From Alphaproteobacteria bacterium (GTDB lineage: Bacteria; Pseudomonadota; Alphaproteobacteria; ATCC43930; CGMCC-115725), in NCBI GenBank assembly GCA_028866355.1, contig JAGWIH010000020.1, forward strand, positions 1 through 15,594: 15,594 nucleotides of DNA, given 5' to 3'. This document shows, piece by piece, positions 6,340 to 13,564 of this stretch. The position numbers and the translations under genes were made by a program. Each line of letters starts with the position of its first letter. Position 1 is the stretch's first letter. Below the pieces are notes generated by a model, which ran no database searches, was not told the DNA's origin, and saw only the letters and a program-made list of their open reading frames with translations.

Positions 6340-6710
6340 TCCTTCCCCCGCTGGAGCAGCAGTTCGATCTTACCGAGCAGTCTCGGAAAATCGACCGGCT
6401 TGGTGTCGTAATCGTCACAGCCGGCATCGAGCGCCTTTTCGCGGTCGCCGACCATAGCGTGGGCGGTGAGCGCGATCACCGGTATGCCGCGCGTCGCGTC
6501 GTCCGCCTTGACGCGGCGCGTCGCTTCCCAACCGTCCACCACCGGCAGGCTCATATCCATCAGGATGAGATCGGGCGCCTCGCTGGCGGCCAGAGCAATG
6601 CCTTGCTGGCCGTCCGGCGCCATTACGACCTCGAAGCCTTTGCGCTCGAGCCGCCGCGACAGCATGTCCCGGTTCATCTCGTTGTCTTCGACCAGCAATA
6701 TCTTTGCCAT
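6336..6710 (-). CDS. DivK-like single-domain response regulator
   Basis: This 124-residue receiver has no output domain. It begins MAKILLVEDNEMNRDMLSRR like DivK and the polar-differentiation receivers, with acidic E8-D9, phosphoacceptor D52 (LMDMSLP), T82 (ALTAHAM) and K104 (TKPVDF). It is likely phosphorylated by the hybrid kinase encoded 21 bases upstream and may pass the signal to a partner by protein contact. It is translationally coupled (ATGA) to a STAS gene, so stoichiometric production with that antagonist is likely. The true DivK is normally next to pleD; that context is absent, so I call it only DivK-like. An alternative is that it acts as an intermediate in a multistep relay, with the histidine phosphotransfer protein encoded elsewhere. 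Confidence 0.85.
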   Translation of the reverse strand: MAKILLVEDNEMNRDMLSRRLERKGFEVVMAPDGQQGIALAASEAPDLILMDMSLPVVDGWEATRRVKADDATRGIPVIALTAHAMVGDREKALDAGCDDYDTKPVDFPRLLGKIELLLQRGKE

Positions 6711-6731
6711 GCGTCCGTTCTCTCCGCGCGC

Positions 6732-8915
6732 TTACGCTGTCGCTGCCTTGGCTGCGGCGCCGCGCGACTTGAGGACTTCGCGGATCGCGCCGCGCAAATC
6801 GACAGCAGTGCTGGCTCCCTTTTCGATGACGCGCTGGGTGAGGCGCTGGAGCATCTCGATGTCGCTCGCGTCGAGGGCCTTCGCCGTCACGACGATCACC
6901 GGCAGATCACGCCACGCCGCGCTGGCGCGGACGCGTTCGAGAAACTCGAACCCGTCCATGATCGGCATCATCAAATCGAGCAGAATCACCGCTGGCGGCG
7001 CGTTGGCAGCAAGCCACGCCAGGCCCTCTTCGCCATTGGCTGCCTCGCCGACGATATAACCCGAGCGCTCGAGCATGCGCCGCGTTACGCCACGCATCTC
7101 CGGGTCGTCGTCGACGATCAGCACGTGCGCGCCGCCGCCAGGGCGGCCAAGGCGGCGCAGCATCGCGCTGAGCTGGCCCCAGTCGATGGGCTTGGTGACG
7201 TAGCCGGCGGCGCCTAGCTGAACCGCGATGGCGCGCTCGTTGAGCATGGTCAGCATGATGACCGGAATGTCGGCGAGCGCGGTGTCGTTCTTGAGCGCGG
7301 TGAGGACAGACCATCCGTCCATCTGCGGCATCATGACGTCGAGGGTGATCGCGTCGGGCCGGTCCTTGCGCGCGATATCAAGCGCTTCGCGGCCGTTACG
7401 CGCGTGCAGGACGCGATAGCCTTCGCGCCCGAGCATGCTGCCGACCGTATCGTGGACTGCCTCGTCGTCGTCGATGACAAGAACCGTGTGCTCGCCGGCC
7501 GCGTCGCCCGAGACCGCGCGGCGCGGGGCGGCTCCGGATGGCGACCGCGGCGCCGCATCGGGCCGCGGCGTGGCATCTGCCGCGCGCACCGGCAGGACCA
7601 GGGAGAACGTCGAACCCTGACCCGGGCGGCTGGTCACGGCGACGTCGCCGCCGAGCATGCGTGCGAAATGCCGCGTGATCACCAGGCCAAGGCCGGTGCC
7701 GCCGAACTTGCGGGTGGTCGAGGAGTCGGCCTGGGCGAAGGCCTGGAACAACCGTCCCATTTGTTCCTCGTTCATGCCGATGCCGGTGTCGGTCACGCGG
7801 AAGACGACGCGGTCGCCGTCGCGCGCGACCGCCAGCGTGACCGTCCCGTTCTTCGTGAACTTGCTCGCGTTGCTCAGAAGGTTGAGCAGGCTCTGCTTGA
7901 GCTTGGTGACGTCGGTCTCGATCGCGCCGAATTCGGCCGGACAGTCGATGACCAGGCGATTGCCGTTCTTGGCGGCGAGCGGCTCGATGATGCCGCGAAC
8001 CTCGGTGAGAACCGCAGCGACGTTCGTTTCTTCGATGAACACGGTCATGCGGCCGGCCTCGATCTTCGACAGGTCGAGGATGTCGTTGATCAATCCGAGC
8101 AGGTGCTTGCCCGCGTTCTCGATCTTCTCGAGGTCGGGTATGAAATCGTTCTGCTCAGCGTCCTGTGCCTCTTCCTGCAGCATCTGGCTGTAGCCGATGA
8201 TCGCGTTGAGCGGCGTCCGCAGCTCGTGGCTCATGTTGGCGAGGAAGCCGGATTTGACCCGGTTCGCCGCTTCGGCCGCCTCCATTGCGCGCATCAATTC
8301 CTGCTCGGCTTGTTTGCGCTCGGTAATGTCGGTGTAGATGGCGATGAAACCGCCGTCGGGCGTCGGCGCGCGATAGACGTCGAGCACGGTGCCGTCCGGG
8401 CGCGTGCGCTCGAAAGAATGAATGCGCTTCAGCTGCTCGACCCGCTGGGCGATCACGGATTCGATGTTCTGATCGCCGAACTCGCCGCGCTTGCCCATGT
8501 AGCGGAGATAGTCGATGAAGCTTCGGTCGCGCCCGAAGAACTCGTCGGGCATGTCGAGAAATTCGCGAAACCGCTGGTTCCAGGTGAGCAGCTTGTAGTC
8601 GGCGTCGTACATCGCGACGCCTTGGTGCATGTTCTCCAGCGTGCTTCGCAGCTCAGCTGTCTTGCGCGCCAACTCGTGCTCGTAATGGAGGCGCATCTTT
8701 TCGGTATTGCGCGCGAGCGCGGCGTTGACCTGCCGGGCCAATAGGCCGATCGCGAGCGCGGACAAGACGGTGGCGACAACCGCCGGCGCCGCGGCTTGCA
8801 GCAGCAGAGGCACGCCGCCGACCGACAGCATGACGGCGCCACCGGCGACGCCGATGACGACGAACGCCGCGGCGACAGCCTGCCAGAACAGGCGCATCGG
8901 CAATAGAGAAGGCAT
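6732..8915 (-). CDS. Membrane-anchored PAS hybrid histidine kinase with two receiver domains
   Basis: This is a 727-residue sensor kinase. Two N-terminal membrane helices (about 10-32 and 38-62) have almost no periplasmic loop, so the signal is probably cytoplasmic or within the membrane. A coiled segment (65-92) follows, then a PAS domain (about 93-200, ending YTDITERKQAE). Next is HisKA with phosphoacceptor H230 (SHELRTP), and HATPase_c with N-box N349, G1 box D376-T-G-I-G and GGTGLG (405-410). A proline/alanine-rich linker (445-475) leads to receiver 1 (D482-D484, D526, T556, K575) and receiver 2 (D602-D604, D647, T677, K699). All catalytic residues appear intact. No Hpt domain is attached. 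The start at 8915 lacks a well-spaced ribosome binding site; the ATG six codons downstream is an alternative. It is first of the four-gene operon and divergent from the RsbW-type gene. Confidence 0.92.
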   Translation of the reverse strand: MPSLLPMRLFWQAVAAAFVVIGVAGGAVMLSVGGVPLLLQAAAPAVVATVLSALAIGLLARQVNAALARNTEKMRLHYEHELARKTAELRSTLENMHQGVAMYDADYKLLTWNQRFREFLDMPDEFFGRDRSFIDYLRYMGKRGEFGDQNIESVIAQRVEQLKRIHSFERTRPDGTVLDVYRAPTPDGGFIAIYTDITERKQAEQELMRAMEAAEAANRVKSGFLANMSHELRTPLNAIIGYSQMLQEEAQDAEQNDFIPDLEKIENAGKHLLGLINDILDLSKIEAGRMTVFIEETNVAAVLTEVRGIIEPLAAKNGNRLVIDCPAEFGAIETDVTKLKQSLLNLLSNASKFTKNGTVTLAVARDGDRVVFRVTDTGIGMNEEQMGRLFQAFAQADSSTTRKFGGTGLGLVITRHFARMLGGDVAVTSRPGQGSTFSLVLPVRAADATPRPDAAPRSPSGAAPRRAVSGDAAGEHTVLVIDDDEAVHDTVGSMLGREGYRVLHARNGREALDIARKDRPDAITLDVMMPQMDGWSVLTALKNDTALADIPVIMLTMLNERAIAVQLGAAGYVTKPIDWGQLSAMLRRLGRPGGGAHVLIVDDDPEMRGVTRRMLERSGYIVGEAANGEEGLAWLAANAPPAVILLDLMMPIMDGFEFLERVRASAAWRDLPVIVVTAKALDASDIEMLQRLTQRVIEKGASTAVDLRGAIREVLKSRGAAAKAATA

Positions 8916-9067
8916 CCCCCGGGCGACTTCTTTCTTATTGTCGGCCGCGAATAGTTAAGCCCGAATCGGCAGTCGCATACAAGACGCTGGATGCGGTTGG
9001 CCTCGACCCTCGCCGGCAAACGTGCTATCCGCCAGCGGCCGTCGACACCGTCCTGAAGCGGAGCGTC

Positions 9068-9511
9068 GTGAGCGCCGATCGCCTGAAAATCAGCCTCGCC
9101 AACCGGCTTTCGGAAATTGCGCCGTTGGCGGAACGCGTTTCGGCCTTCTGCGCCGAACGCCGGGTGAGCGAAAGCGTCGCGTTCCGCATCAATCTGGCGC
9201 TCGAAGAGCTGCTCACCAACACGATCAAATACGGTTATGCCGACCAGGGCGCGCACGAAATTGCCATCGAGCTGCAACGGTCCAGCAACGGCGTGACCGT
9301 CGAAATCGTCGACGACGGCAAGCCGTTCGACCTGACGCAGGTGCCGACGCCCGATCTCGATGCTCCCATCGAACAAAGGGCGATCGGCGGTCTTGGCATC
9401 CATTTCGTGCGCACGATGATGGACGAGGTGCGATACTGCCGCGATGGCAGCCGCAATCGCGTGACCCTGGTAAAGCGGACTACGCCCGACGACGCAACGC
9501 CAGCGCCGTGA
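9068..9511 (+). CDS. RsbW-type anti-sigma factor / serine-protein kinase (HATPase_c_2)
   Basis: This 147-residue GHKL ATPase is of the RsbW/SpoIIAB kind, which phosphorylates STAS antagonists on serine and may hold a sigma factor or other partner. The N-box is intact (ALEELLTN, with E47 and N51), followed by a D82-x-G84 box in IVDDGKPFD and the glycine lid GGLGIHFV (107-114) with a conserved R-x-x-M-D-E-V tail. It therefore looks catalytically competent, unlike the related domain on the permease. The GTG start is preceded by GCGGAG. It lies alone on the plus strand, divergent from the hybrid kinase. Its last 32 bases overlap, tail-to-tail, the end of the phosphatase gene on the other strand. 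No sigma factor gene is adjacent, so its partner is unknown. Confidence 0.9.
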   Translation: MSADRLKISLANRLSEIAPLAERVSAFCAERRVSESVAFRINLALEELLTNTIKYGYADQGAHEIAIELQRSSNGVTVEIVDDGKPFDLTQVPTPDLDAPIEQRAIGGLGIHFVRTMMDEVRYCRDGSRNRVTLVKRTTPDDATPAP

Positions 9512-10688
9512 TGTCGTCGGCTTGCGGCGCGTCCTGCGCGAAATCTTTGACCGCCGCTACCGCAGCGCCGACCAGCGTCGCCAGGGCCGCGCCGTCCTGG
9601 CTGGCGACGAGGGTCGCGAGCCTTTGCTTGCCGAAAAGCGCGCCGGCCGGATCGTTGGCTTCGGTTATGCCGTCGGTGTAGATGCACAGCGTTTCGCCCG
9701 GCGCCAACGTCGCCGCGCCGCTCTCATAGGTCCAACTCTCGTCGATGCCGAGCGCGAGGCCTTGGGCGCCGGCGAGCGGCACCGCCGCGCCTTTGGCGAT
9801 GCAGAACGGCGGATCGTGACCGGCATTGGCGAAAGCCAGCGCGCCGCTTTTCGGATCGAGGATGCCGAAGAACAGCGTCACGAAGGTCATGGTGGTGTTG
9901 CCGACGCAGAGCTCGCGGTTGACCCGGCCGATGATCTCGCCCGGCGCCGCCGCCACGCCGTCGCGCAGCAGGAAACTGCACATTACACGCAGCAGGTTGA
10001 GCGTCCGCGCCATGAACATGGCGGCCGGTATGCCCTTGCCTGACACGTCGCCGACCAGAAAGGCGAGGCGGCCGTCGGCGGTGAAGAAGTAATCGTAGAG
10101 ATCGCCGCCGACTTCGCGCGCCGGCTCCATGACGGCGAAAATCTCGACCGGCCGTTCGGCGTTCGGCGCCGGAAAGTCGGCTGGAACCATGCTCATCTGC
10201 AGCGCGCGCGCAGCCGCAAGCTCCTGTTCGAGCCGCGTCAAGTGCGCGCGCACCTGGTCGCGCAGCTTTTTCTGTTCGAGACAGGCGCCGACCCGCGCGC
10301 GCAGCAGCGTCGCATTGAACGGCTTCGGCAGATAGTCGACCGCGCCGAGCTGAATGCAGCGCACGACGCTGTCGATCTCGTTCAGCGCCGAAATGACGAT
10401 CACCGGCAGTTCGTGAAGCTTCTCGGCGGCGCGGAGGCGTTCGAGCACCTGGTAGCCGTCGACGTTCGGCATCATGACGTCGAGCAGCACGAGATCGAAC
10501 GGCTGACGCGCGATATGCTCGAGCGCCTCGGCGCCATCCGCCGCGGTGACGATGTCGTCGAAGCCCTCGCGCCGCAGCCGCCGGATCAGGAGCTGACGAT
10601 TGTCTTCGACGTCGTCGACGACGAGGATGCGCTCGCCGCGCCGCGCCGCGCTTTGTGTCGCCGTGCTCGCTGTTGACGTTGAATCCAC
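9480..10688 (-). CDS. Receiver-PP2C (RsbU/SpoIIE-type) serine phosphatase
   Basis: This 402-residue protein joins a receiver domain (about 18-135; acidic D25-D26, phosphoacceptor D70 in LLDVMMP, S100, K122 in PKPF) to a coiled linker (136-165) and a SpoIIE-type PP2C phosphatase (about 180-402). Metal-binding positions are visible: GGDLYDY (194-200), VGDVSGKG (212-219), YTDGITEA (337-344) and the closing ADDIT (390-394). Such proteins dephosphorylate STAS antagonists when their receiver is phosphorylated, releasing the RsbW partner; HsbR of Pseudomonas is a related design. The natural substrates here would be the two STAS proteins, and the upstream kinase may be the hybrid kinase of this block; both are inference. 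The start codon is GTG with a GCGGGG-like binding site. The 3' end overlaps the RsbW-type gene by 32 bases. Confidence 0.92.
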   Translation of the reverse strand: MDSTSTASTATQSAARRGERILVVDDVEDNRQLLIRRLRREGFDDIVTAADGAEALEHIARQPFDLVLLDVMMPNVDGYQVLERLRAAEKLHELPVIVISALNEIDSVVRCIQLGAVDYLPKPFNATLLRARVGACLEQKKLRDQVRAHLTRLEQELAAARALQMSMVPADFPAPNAERPVEIFAVMEPAREVGGDLYDYFFTADGRLAFLVGDVSGKGIPAAMFMARTLNLLRVMCSFLLRDGVAAAPGEIIGRVNRELCVGNTTMTFVTLFFGILDPKSGALAFANAGHDPPFCIAKGAAVPLAGAQGLALGIDESWTYESGAATLAPGETLCIYTDGITEANDPAGALFGKQRLATLVASQDGAALATLVGAAVAAVKDFAQDAPQADDITALALRRRA

Positions 10689-10751
10689 CGGCGCCCCGCT
10701 CCCGAAAGCAGCAGCAGCCTAAGTCATCGCGCTACTTGCGGCAAACCATCT

Positions 10752-10779
10752 CGCCGTCGCGGCGCGCGCGCCGACGGCG
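10752..10779. repeat. 8-bp dyad in the intergenic region before btuF-like gene
   Basis: CGCCGTCG (10752-10759) is perfectly complementary to CGACGGCG (10772-10779) across a 12-base GC alternating centre. No T run follows and no plus-strand gene ends here, so it is not a clear terminator. It sits between the divergent phosphatase and BtuF-like genes and could be an operator or only a GC-rich palindrome. Confidence 0.4.
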
Positions 10780-10787
10780 GCTTCTTG

Positions 10788-10815
10788 TTGACACGGTGGC
10801 GCTCGTGGGTTCAAT
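10788..10815 (+). promoter_or_regulatory. Possible promoter of the btuF-like gene, inside the tRNA remnant
   Basis: TTGACA (10788-10793) is a perfect -35 hexamer and TTCAAT (10810-10815) a 4/6 match to the -10 consensus, with a 16-base spacer. Transcription would start near 10822 and give a leader of about 40 bases before the ATG at 10864. Both hexamers are also tRNA-derived bases, so the match may be accidental. Confidence 0.35.
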
Positions 10816-10825
10816 CCCAGACATG
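10788..10825 (+). pseudogene. Decayed tRNA-Val-like 3' fragment
   Basis: Without gaps, 29 of 38 bases equal the tRNA-Val(GAC) gene at 3727-3764. The identity includes anticodon-loop TTGACA (10788-10793), TCGT before the T arm, and the eleven bases GGTTCAATCCC (10808-10818). The anticodon stem no longer pairs, the acceptor stem does not match, and no D arm is found upstream, so it cannot be a working tRNA. It could be a remnant of a duplicated or once-functional tRNA; because T arms are conserved, origin from another tRNA cannot be excluded. Confidence 0.45.
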
Positions 10826-10863
10826 TTCGCTGTTTTCTTGCCGTACTGCCGCTGAGCGCCGCG

Positions 10864-11643
10864 ATGTTTCCGCCGCGGCGTATCGTTTGTCTGACCGAGG
10901 AGACCGTCGAGACGCTCTATCTTCTCGGCGAACAGGATCGCATCGTCGGGATCACCGGCTATACCGTCCGGCCGCCGCAAGCGCGCCGCGAGAAGCCGCG
11001 AGTTTCGGCATTCAATTCGGCCAATATCGAAAAAATCGTGGCGCTCAAGCCCGACCTGGTTCTGGCGTTTTCCGATATCCAGGCCGATATCGTCGCCGAT
11101 CTGATCCGCCGCGGCATCGCGGTGCATGCATTCAATCAGCGCACGCTGGCGGAAATTTTCGCCATGATCCGGACTCTCGGCGCTTTGGTCGGCGCCGCCG
11201 AACGCGCCGACGCGCTGGCGCGTTCGTTCGAAGAGCGGATCACTGCTGCATGCGCCAGCCGGCCGGCGCGCCGGCCCAAAGTTTACTTCGAAGAATGGGA
11301 CGATCCGCTGATCTCCGGCATCGCCTGGGTTGGGGAGCTGATCGAAGCCGCGGGCGGCGTCGATATTTTTCCGGAGCGCGCGATCGGCCGCGCCGCCAAG
11401 GATCGCATCGTCACGGCCGCCGACGTGGTGGCGCGCGCGCCCGACATCATCATCGGCTCCTGGTGCGGCAAGAAATTCCGTCCGGAGAAAGTCGCCGCGC
11501 GGCCGGGCTTCGAGACGATACCGGCGGTCCGCACCGGGGCGCTGCATGAGATCAAATCGACACTCATCCTCCAGCCGGGTCCGGCGGCGCTGACCGATGG
11601 CCTCGCCGCGCTTCGGCGGATTATCGCGGCTTTCGCGGCCTGA
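10864..11643 (+). CDS. BtuF-like cobalamin/metal-chelate binding protein without signal peptide
   Basis: This 259-residue protein belongs to the periplasmic-binding-protein-2 fold (Peripla_BP_2, BtuF/FepB type). The N-terminus RIVCLTEETVETLYLLGEQDRIVGITGYT (6-34) is the family's opening strand-helix. AFNSANIEKIVALKPDLVLAF, a central long helix and a C-terminal PDIIIG-x-WCGKKF segment follow. It closely resembles proteins labelled 'cobalamin-binding protein' in alphaproteobacteria. Unlike true BtuF it has no signal peptide: the conserved fold starts five residues after Met, so it should stay in the cytoplasm unless the real start lies elsewhere. No permease or ATPase of an ABC importer is next to it and no cobalamin riboswitch is visible. 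The ligand is therefore uncertain. The ribosome binding site is poor. It ends two bases before the Pho-box-like array. Confidence 0.78.
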   Translation: MFPPRRIVCLTEETVETLYLLGEQDRIVGITGYTVRPPQARREKPRVSAFNSANIEKIVALKPDLVLAFSDIQADIVADLIRRGIAVHAFNQRTLAEIFAMIRTLGALVGAAERADALARSFEERITAACASRPARRPKVYFEEWDDPLISGIAWVGELIEAAGGVDIFPERAIGRAAKDRIVTAADVVARAPDIIIGSWCGKKFRPEKVAARPGFETIPAVRTGALHEIKSTLILQPGPAALTDGLAALRRIIAAFAA

Positions 11644-11644
11644 G

Positions 11645-11684
11645 CCGTCACGAAACCGACTCGAAACCGGAACAATCCCGTCAT
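11645..11684 (+). promoter_or_regulatory. Pho-box-like array (four 11-bp-spaced half-sites)
   Basis: Four heptamers start exactly 11 bases apart: CCGTCAC (11645), CCGACTC (11656), CCGGAAC (11667) and CCGTCAT (11678). The first two linkers are both GAAA. PhoB binds direct repeats of CTGTCAT with a four-base A/T-rich linker, that is, an 11-bp period. The first 18 bases match 12 of 18 positions of the enteric Pho box. The array ends 63 bases before the plcP start, and plcP is a known phosphate-starvation gene, which supports the reading. Confidence 0.55.
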
Positions 11685-11747
11685 CGCCGCGTGTTAGCTA
11701 GGCGGCATGTTCAGATTCGTAATCGCGTCGGGGGAATAAGCGGCGCG

Positions 11748-12560
11748 ATGGACCATATCGACGGCATCCACCGCTACCGGGCGATCTGGATTTCCGACAT
11801 TCATTTGGGTACGCGCGGCTGCAAGGCCGAGTTCCTGATCGACTTCTTGCGGCACACCGATTCCGAATACCTCTATCTCGTCGGCGACATCATCGATGGC
11901 TGGCGCCTGCGCAAAAGCTGGTATTGGGTGCAAAGCCACAACGACGTGATTCAGAAAATCCTGCGCAAGGCGCGCAAGGGCACCAAGGTCTTCTACATTC
12001 CCGGCAATCACGACGAATGGCTGCGCAACTGGGTCGATCTTCAGCTCGGCGGCGTCGACCTGGTGCACGATGCGGTGCATGTCACCGCCGACGGAAGGCG
12101 TCTCTTGGTGCTGCACGGCGACGATTTCGACGGCATCGTGCGTTACGCGAAATGGCTCGCGTTGTTGGGCGACGGCGCCTACGAGCTGTCGCTAAAGCTC
12201 AATCATTACTACAACGTCGTGCGCCGCCGTTTCGGCTATTCCTATTGGTCGCTCTCCGCCTATCTCAAGAGCAGGGTCAAGAATGCCGTCCAGTTCGTCA
12301 GCGATTATGCCGACGCCATCGTCGCCGAGGCGCGTCGGCGCCACGTCGACGGCGTCGTCTGCGGTCACATCCATCAGGCCGAGATCCGAACCATCGGGGG
12401 CGTCCTCTATTGCAACGATGGCGATTGGGTCGAGAGCTGTTCGGCGCTGGTCGAGCATTTCGACGGCCGCCTCGAGGTCATCCGCTGGGTTGAGCTCAAC
12501 GCCCTCGATCCTCTGCGTCCGGTTGCGCGGGCCGAGAAAGCGTTCGAACCCGCGGCGTGA
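11748..12560 (+). CDS. plcP: PlcP-type phospholipase C (metallophosphoesterase)
   Basis: This 270-residue calcineurin-like metallophosphoesterase has all five metal motifs: SDIHLG (16-21), GDIIDGW (46-52), GNHDEW (86-91), LHGDDFD (122-128) and CGHIHQAE (205-212). Databases usually label the family UDP-2,3-diacylglucosamine diphosphatase (LpxH-like). The close pairing with a GT4 glycosyltransferase and a Pho-box-like array instead points to PlcP. In Sinorhizobium PlcP cleaves phosphatidylcholine and related phospholipids to diacylglycerol under phosphate limitation, so that phosphorus-free lipids can be made. It acts in the cytoplasm at the inner membrane. I chose the ATG at 11748, preceded by GGGGGAA, since homologues start close to the RAIWISDIHLG segment; an upstream GTG at 11691 would add 19 unconserved residues. 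GTGA overlap with the next gene indicates coupling. Confidence 0.8.
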   Translation: MDHIDGIHRYRAIWISDIHLGTRGCKAEFLIDFLRHTDSEYLYLVGDIIDGWRLRKSWYWVQSHNDVIQKILRKARKGTKVFYIPGNHDEWLRNWVDLQLGGVDLVHDAVHVTADGRRLLVLHGDDFDGIVRYAKWLALLGDGAYELSLKLNHYYNVVRRRFGYSYWSLSAYLKSRVKNAVQFVSDYADAIVAEARRRHVDGVVCGHIHQAEIRTIGGVLYCNDGDWVESCSALVEHFDGRLEVIRWVELNALDPLRPVARAEKAFEPAA

Positions 12561-13558
12561 AGATCCTCATCGCCAGCGACGCCTGGTCGCCTCAAGTCAA
12601 CGGCGTCGTCCGCACGCTCAAATCCATTTTGCCCGAGCTCGGCGCCATGGGACACGCGGTGACGACGCTGACGCCCGATATGTTCGCCACCCTGCCGTGC
12701 CCGTTCTATCCCGAGATCCGGCTTGCCTTCGGCGCGGCGCGGCCAGCCGCGACGCTGATCGAGGCGGCGCAGCCGGACGCGGTCCATATCGTCACCGAAG
12801 GGCCGCTCGGCTTCGCCGTGCGGCGCTGGTGTCTCGATCGCGGGTTTGGCTTCACGACCGCCTACCACACAAGGTTCCCGGAATATCTTGCCGCGCGCTG
12901 CGCGATCCCGTCGGGCGTAACCTATGGCGTGCTGCGGCGGTTCCATGCGCCGGCCCGCGGCATCATGGTCGCCACCGAATCGATGCGCATCGCGCTCTCG
13001 GCCAAGGGCTTCCGCAACCTGCGGCCATGGAGCCGCGGGGTCGATCCGGGGAAATTCGATCCCGGCTACCGGCAAGAGGATATCGGCTTCCCGCGGCCGA
13101 TTTTTCTTTCGGTCGGTCGCGTCGCCATGGAAAAGAACCTGCCCGCGTTTCTCGACCTCGACCTGCCGGGCTCAAAGCTCGTGGTGGGTGAGGGGCCGCA
13201 GCTCGAACGGTTGAAGCGCCGCTATTCGGCGGTGCATTTTCTCGGCCGCGTCGAGAACGGCGCATTGGCGCGGCTCTATGCGTCGGCCGACGTGTTCGTC
13301 TTTCCCAGCCGCACCGACACGTTCGGTCTGGTGCTGCTCGAGGCACTGGCCTCCGGCTTGCCGGTGGCGGCGTTCCCGGTTCCGGGACCGCTCGACGTCA
13401 TCGGCAACAGCGGCGTCGGCGTCTTAAATCAGAATCTCCGCGCCGCCGCACTGGCTGCGTTGGAAATTTCGCGCACCAAATGCCGCGATCACGCGCTGCA
13501 ATTCACCTGGACGCATTGCGCGCGCCAGTTCGTCGAACAGCTCAGCGTTGCCGCCTAA
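12557..13558 (+). CDS. agt: GT4 glycosyltransferase, probable Agt-type glycolipid synthase
   Basis: This is a 333-residue GT-B retaining glycosyltransferase of family GT4. The N-terminal half starts ILIASDAWSPQVNGVVRTL (3-21) and carries the YHTRFPEYLAAR acceptor-side segment (103-114). The C-terminal half has SVGRVAMEKNL (185-195), a VVGEGPQLERL stretch (209-219) and the donor-binding DVFVFPSRTDTFGLVLLEALASGLPVAA region (245-272). The first glutamate of the usual EX7E motif is replaced (TDTFGLVLLEA), as in several lipid-linked GT4 enzymes. In plcP-agt operons this enzyme adds glucose, galactose or glucuronic acid to the diacylglycerol made by PlcP, giving phosphorus-free membrane lipids; the sugar used here cannot be read from sequence. 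It begins with GTG overlapping the plcP stop (GTGA). The older label would be GDP-mannose-dependent alpha-mannosyltransferase. Confidence 0.72.
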   Translation: MKILIASDAWSPQVNGVVRTLKSILPELGAMGHAVTTLTPDMFATLPCPFYPEIRLAFGAARPAATLIEAAQPDAVHIVTEGPLGFAVRRWCLDRGFGFTTAYHTRFPEYLAARCAIPSGVTYGVLRRFHAPARGIMVATESMRIALSAKGFRNLRPWSRGVDPGKFDPGYRQEDIGFPRPIFLSVGRVAMEKNLPAFLDLDLPGSKLVVGEGPQLERLKRRYSAVHFLGRVENGALARLYASADVFVFPSRTDTFGLVLLEALASGLPVAAFPVPGPLDVIGNSGVGVLNQNLRAAALAALEISRTKCRDHALQFTWTHCARQFVEQLSVAA

Positions 13559-13564
13559 GCGCGA

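Noticed and set aside
7404..8744. Long plus-strand open frame (446 codons) opposite the hybrid kinase
   Set aside because: It is a GC-rich antisense shadow: the minus strand encodes an uninterrupted kinase with all motifs, and the plus-strand translation shows no domain.
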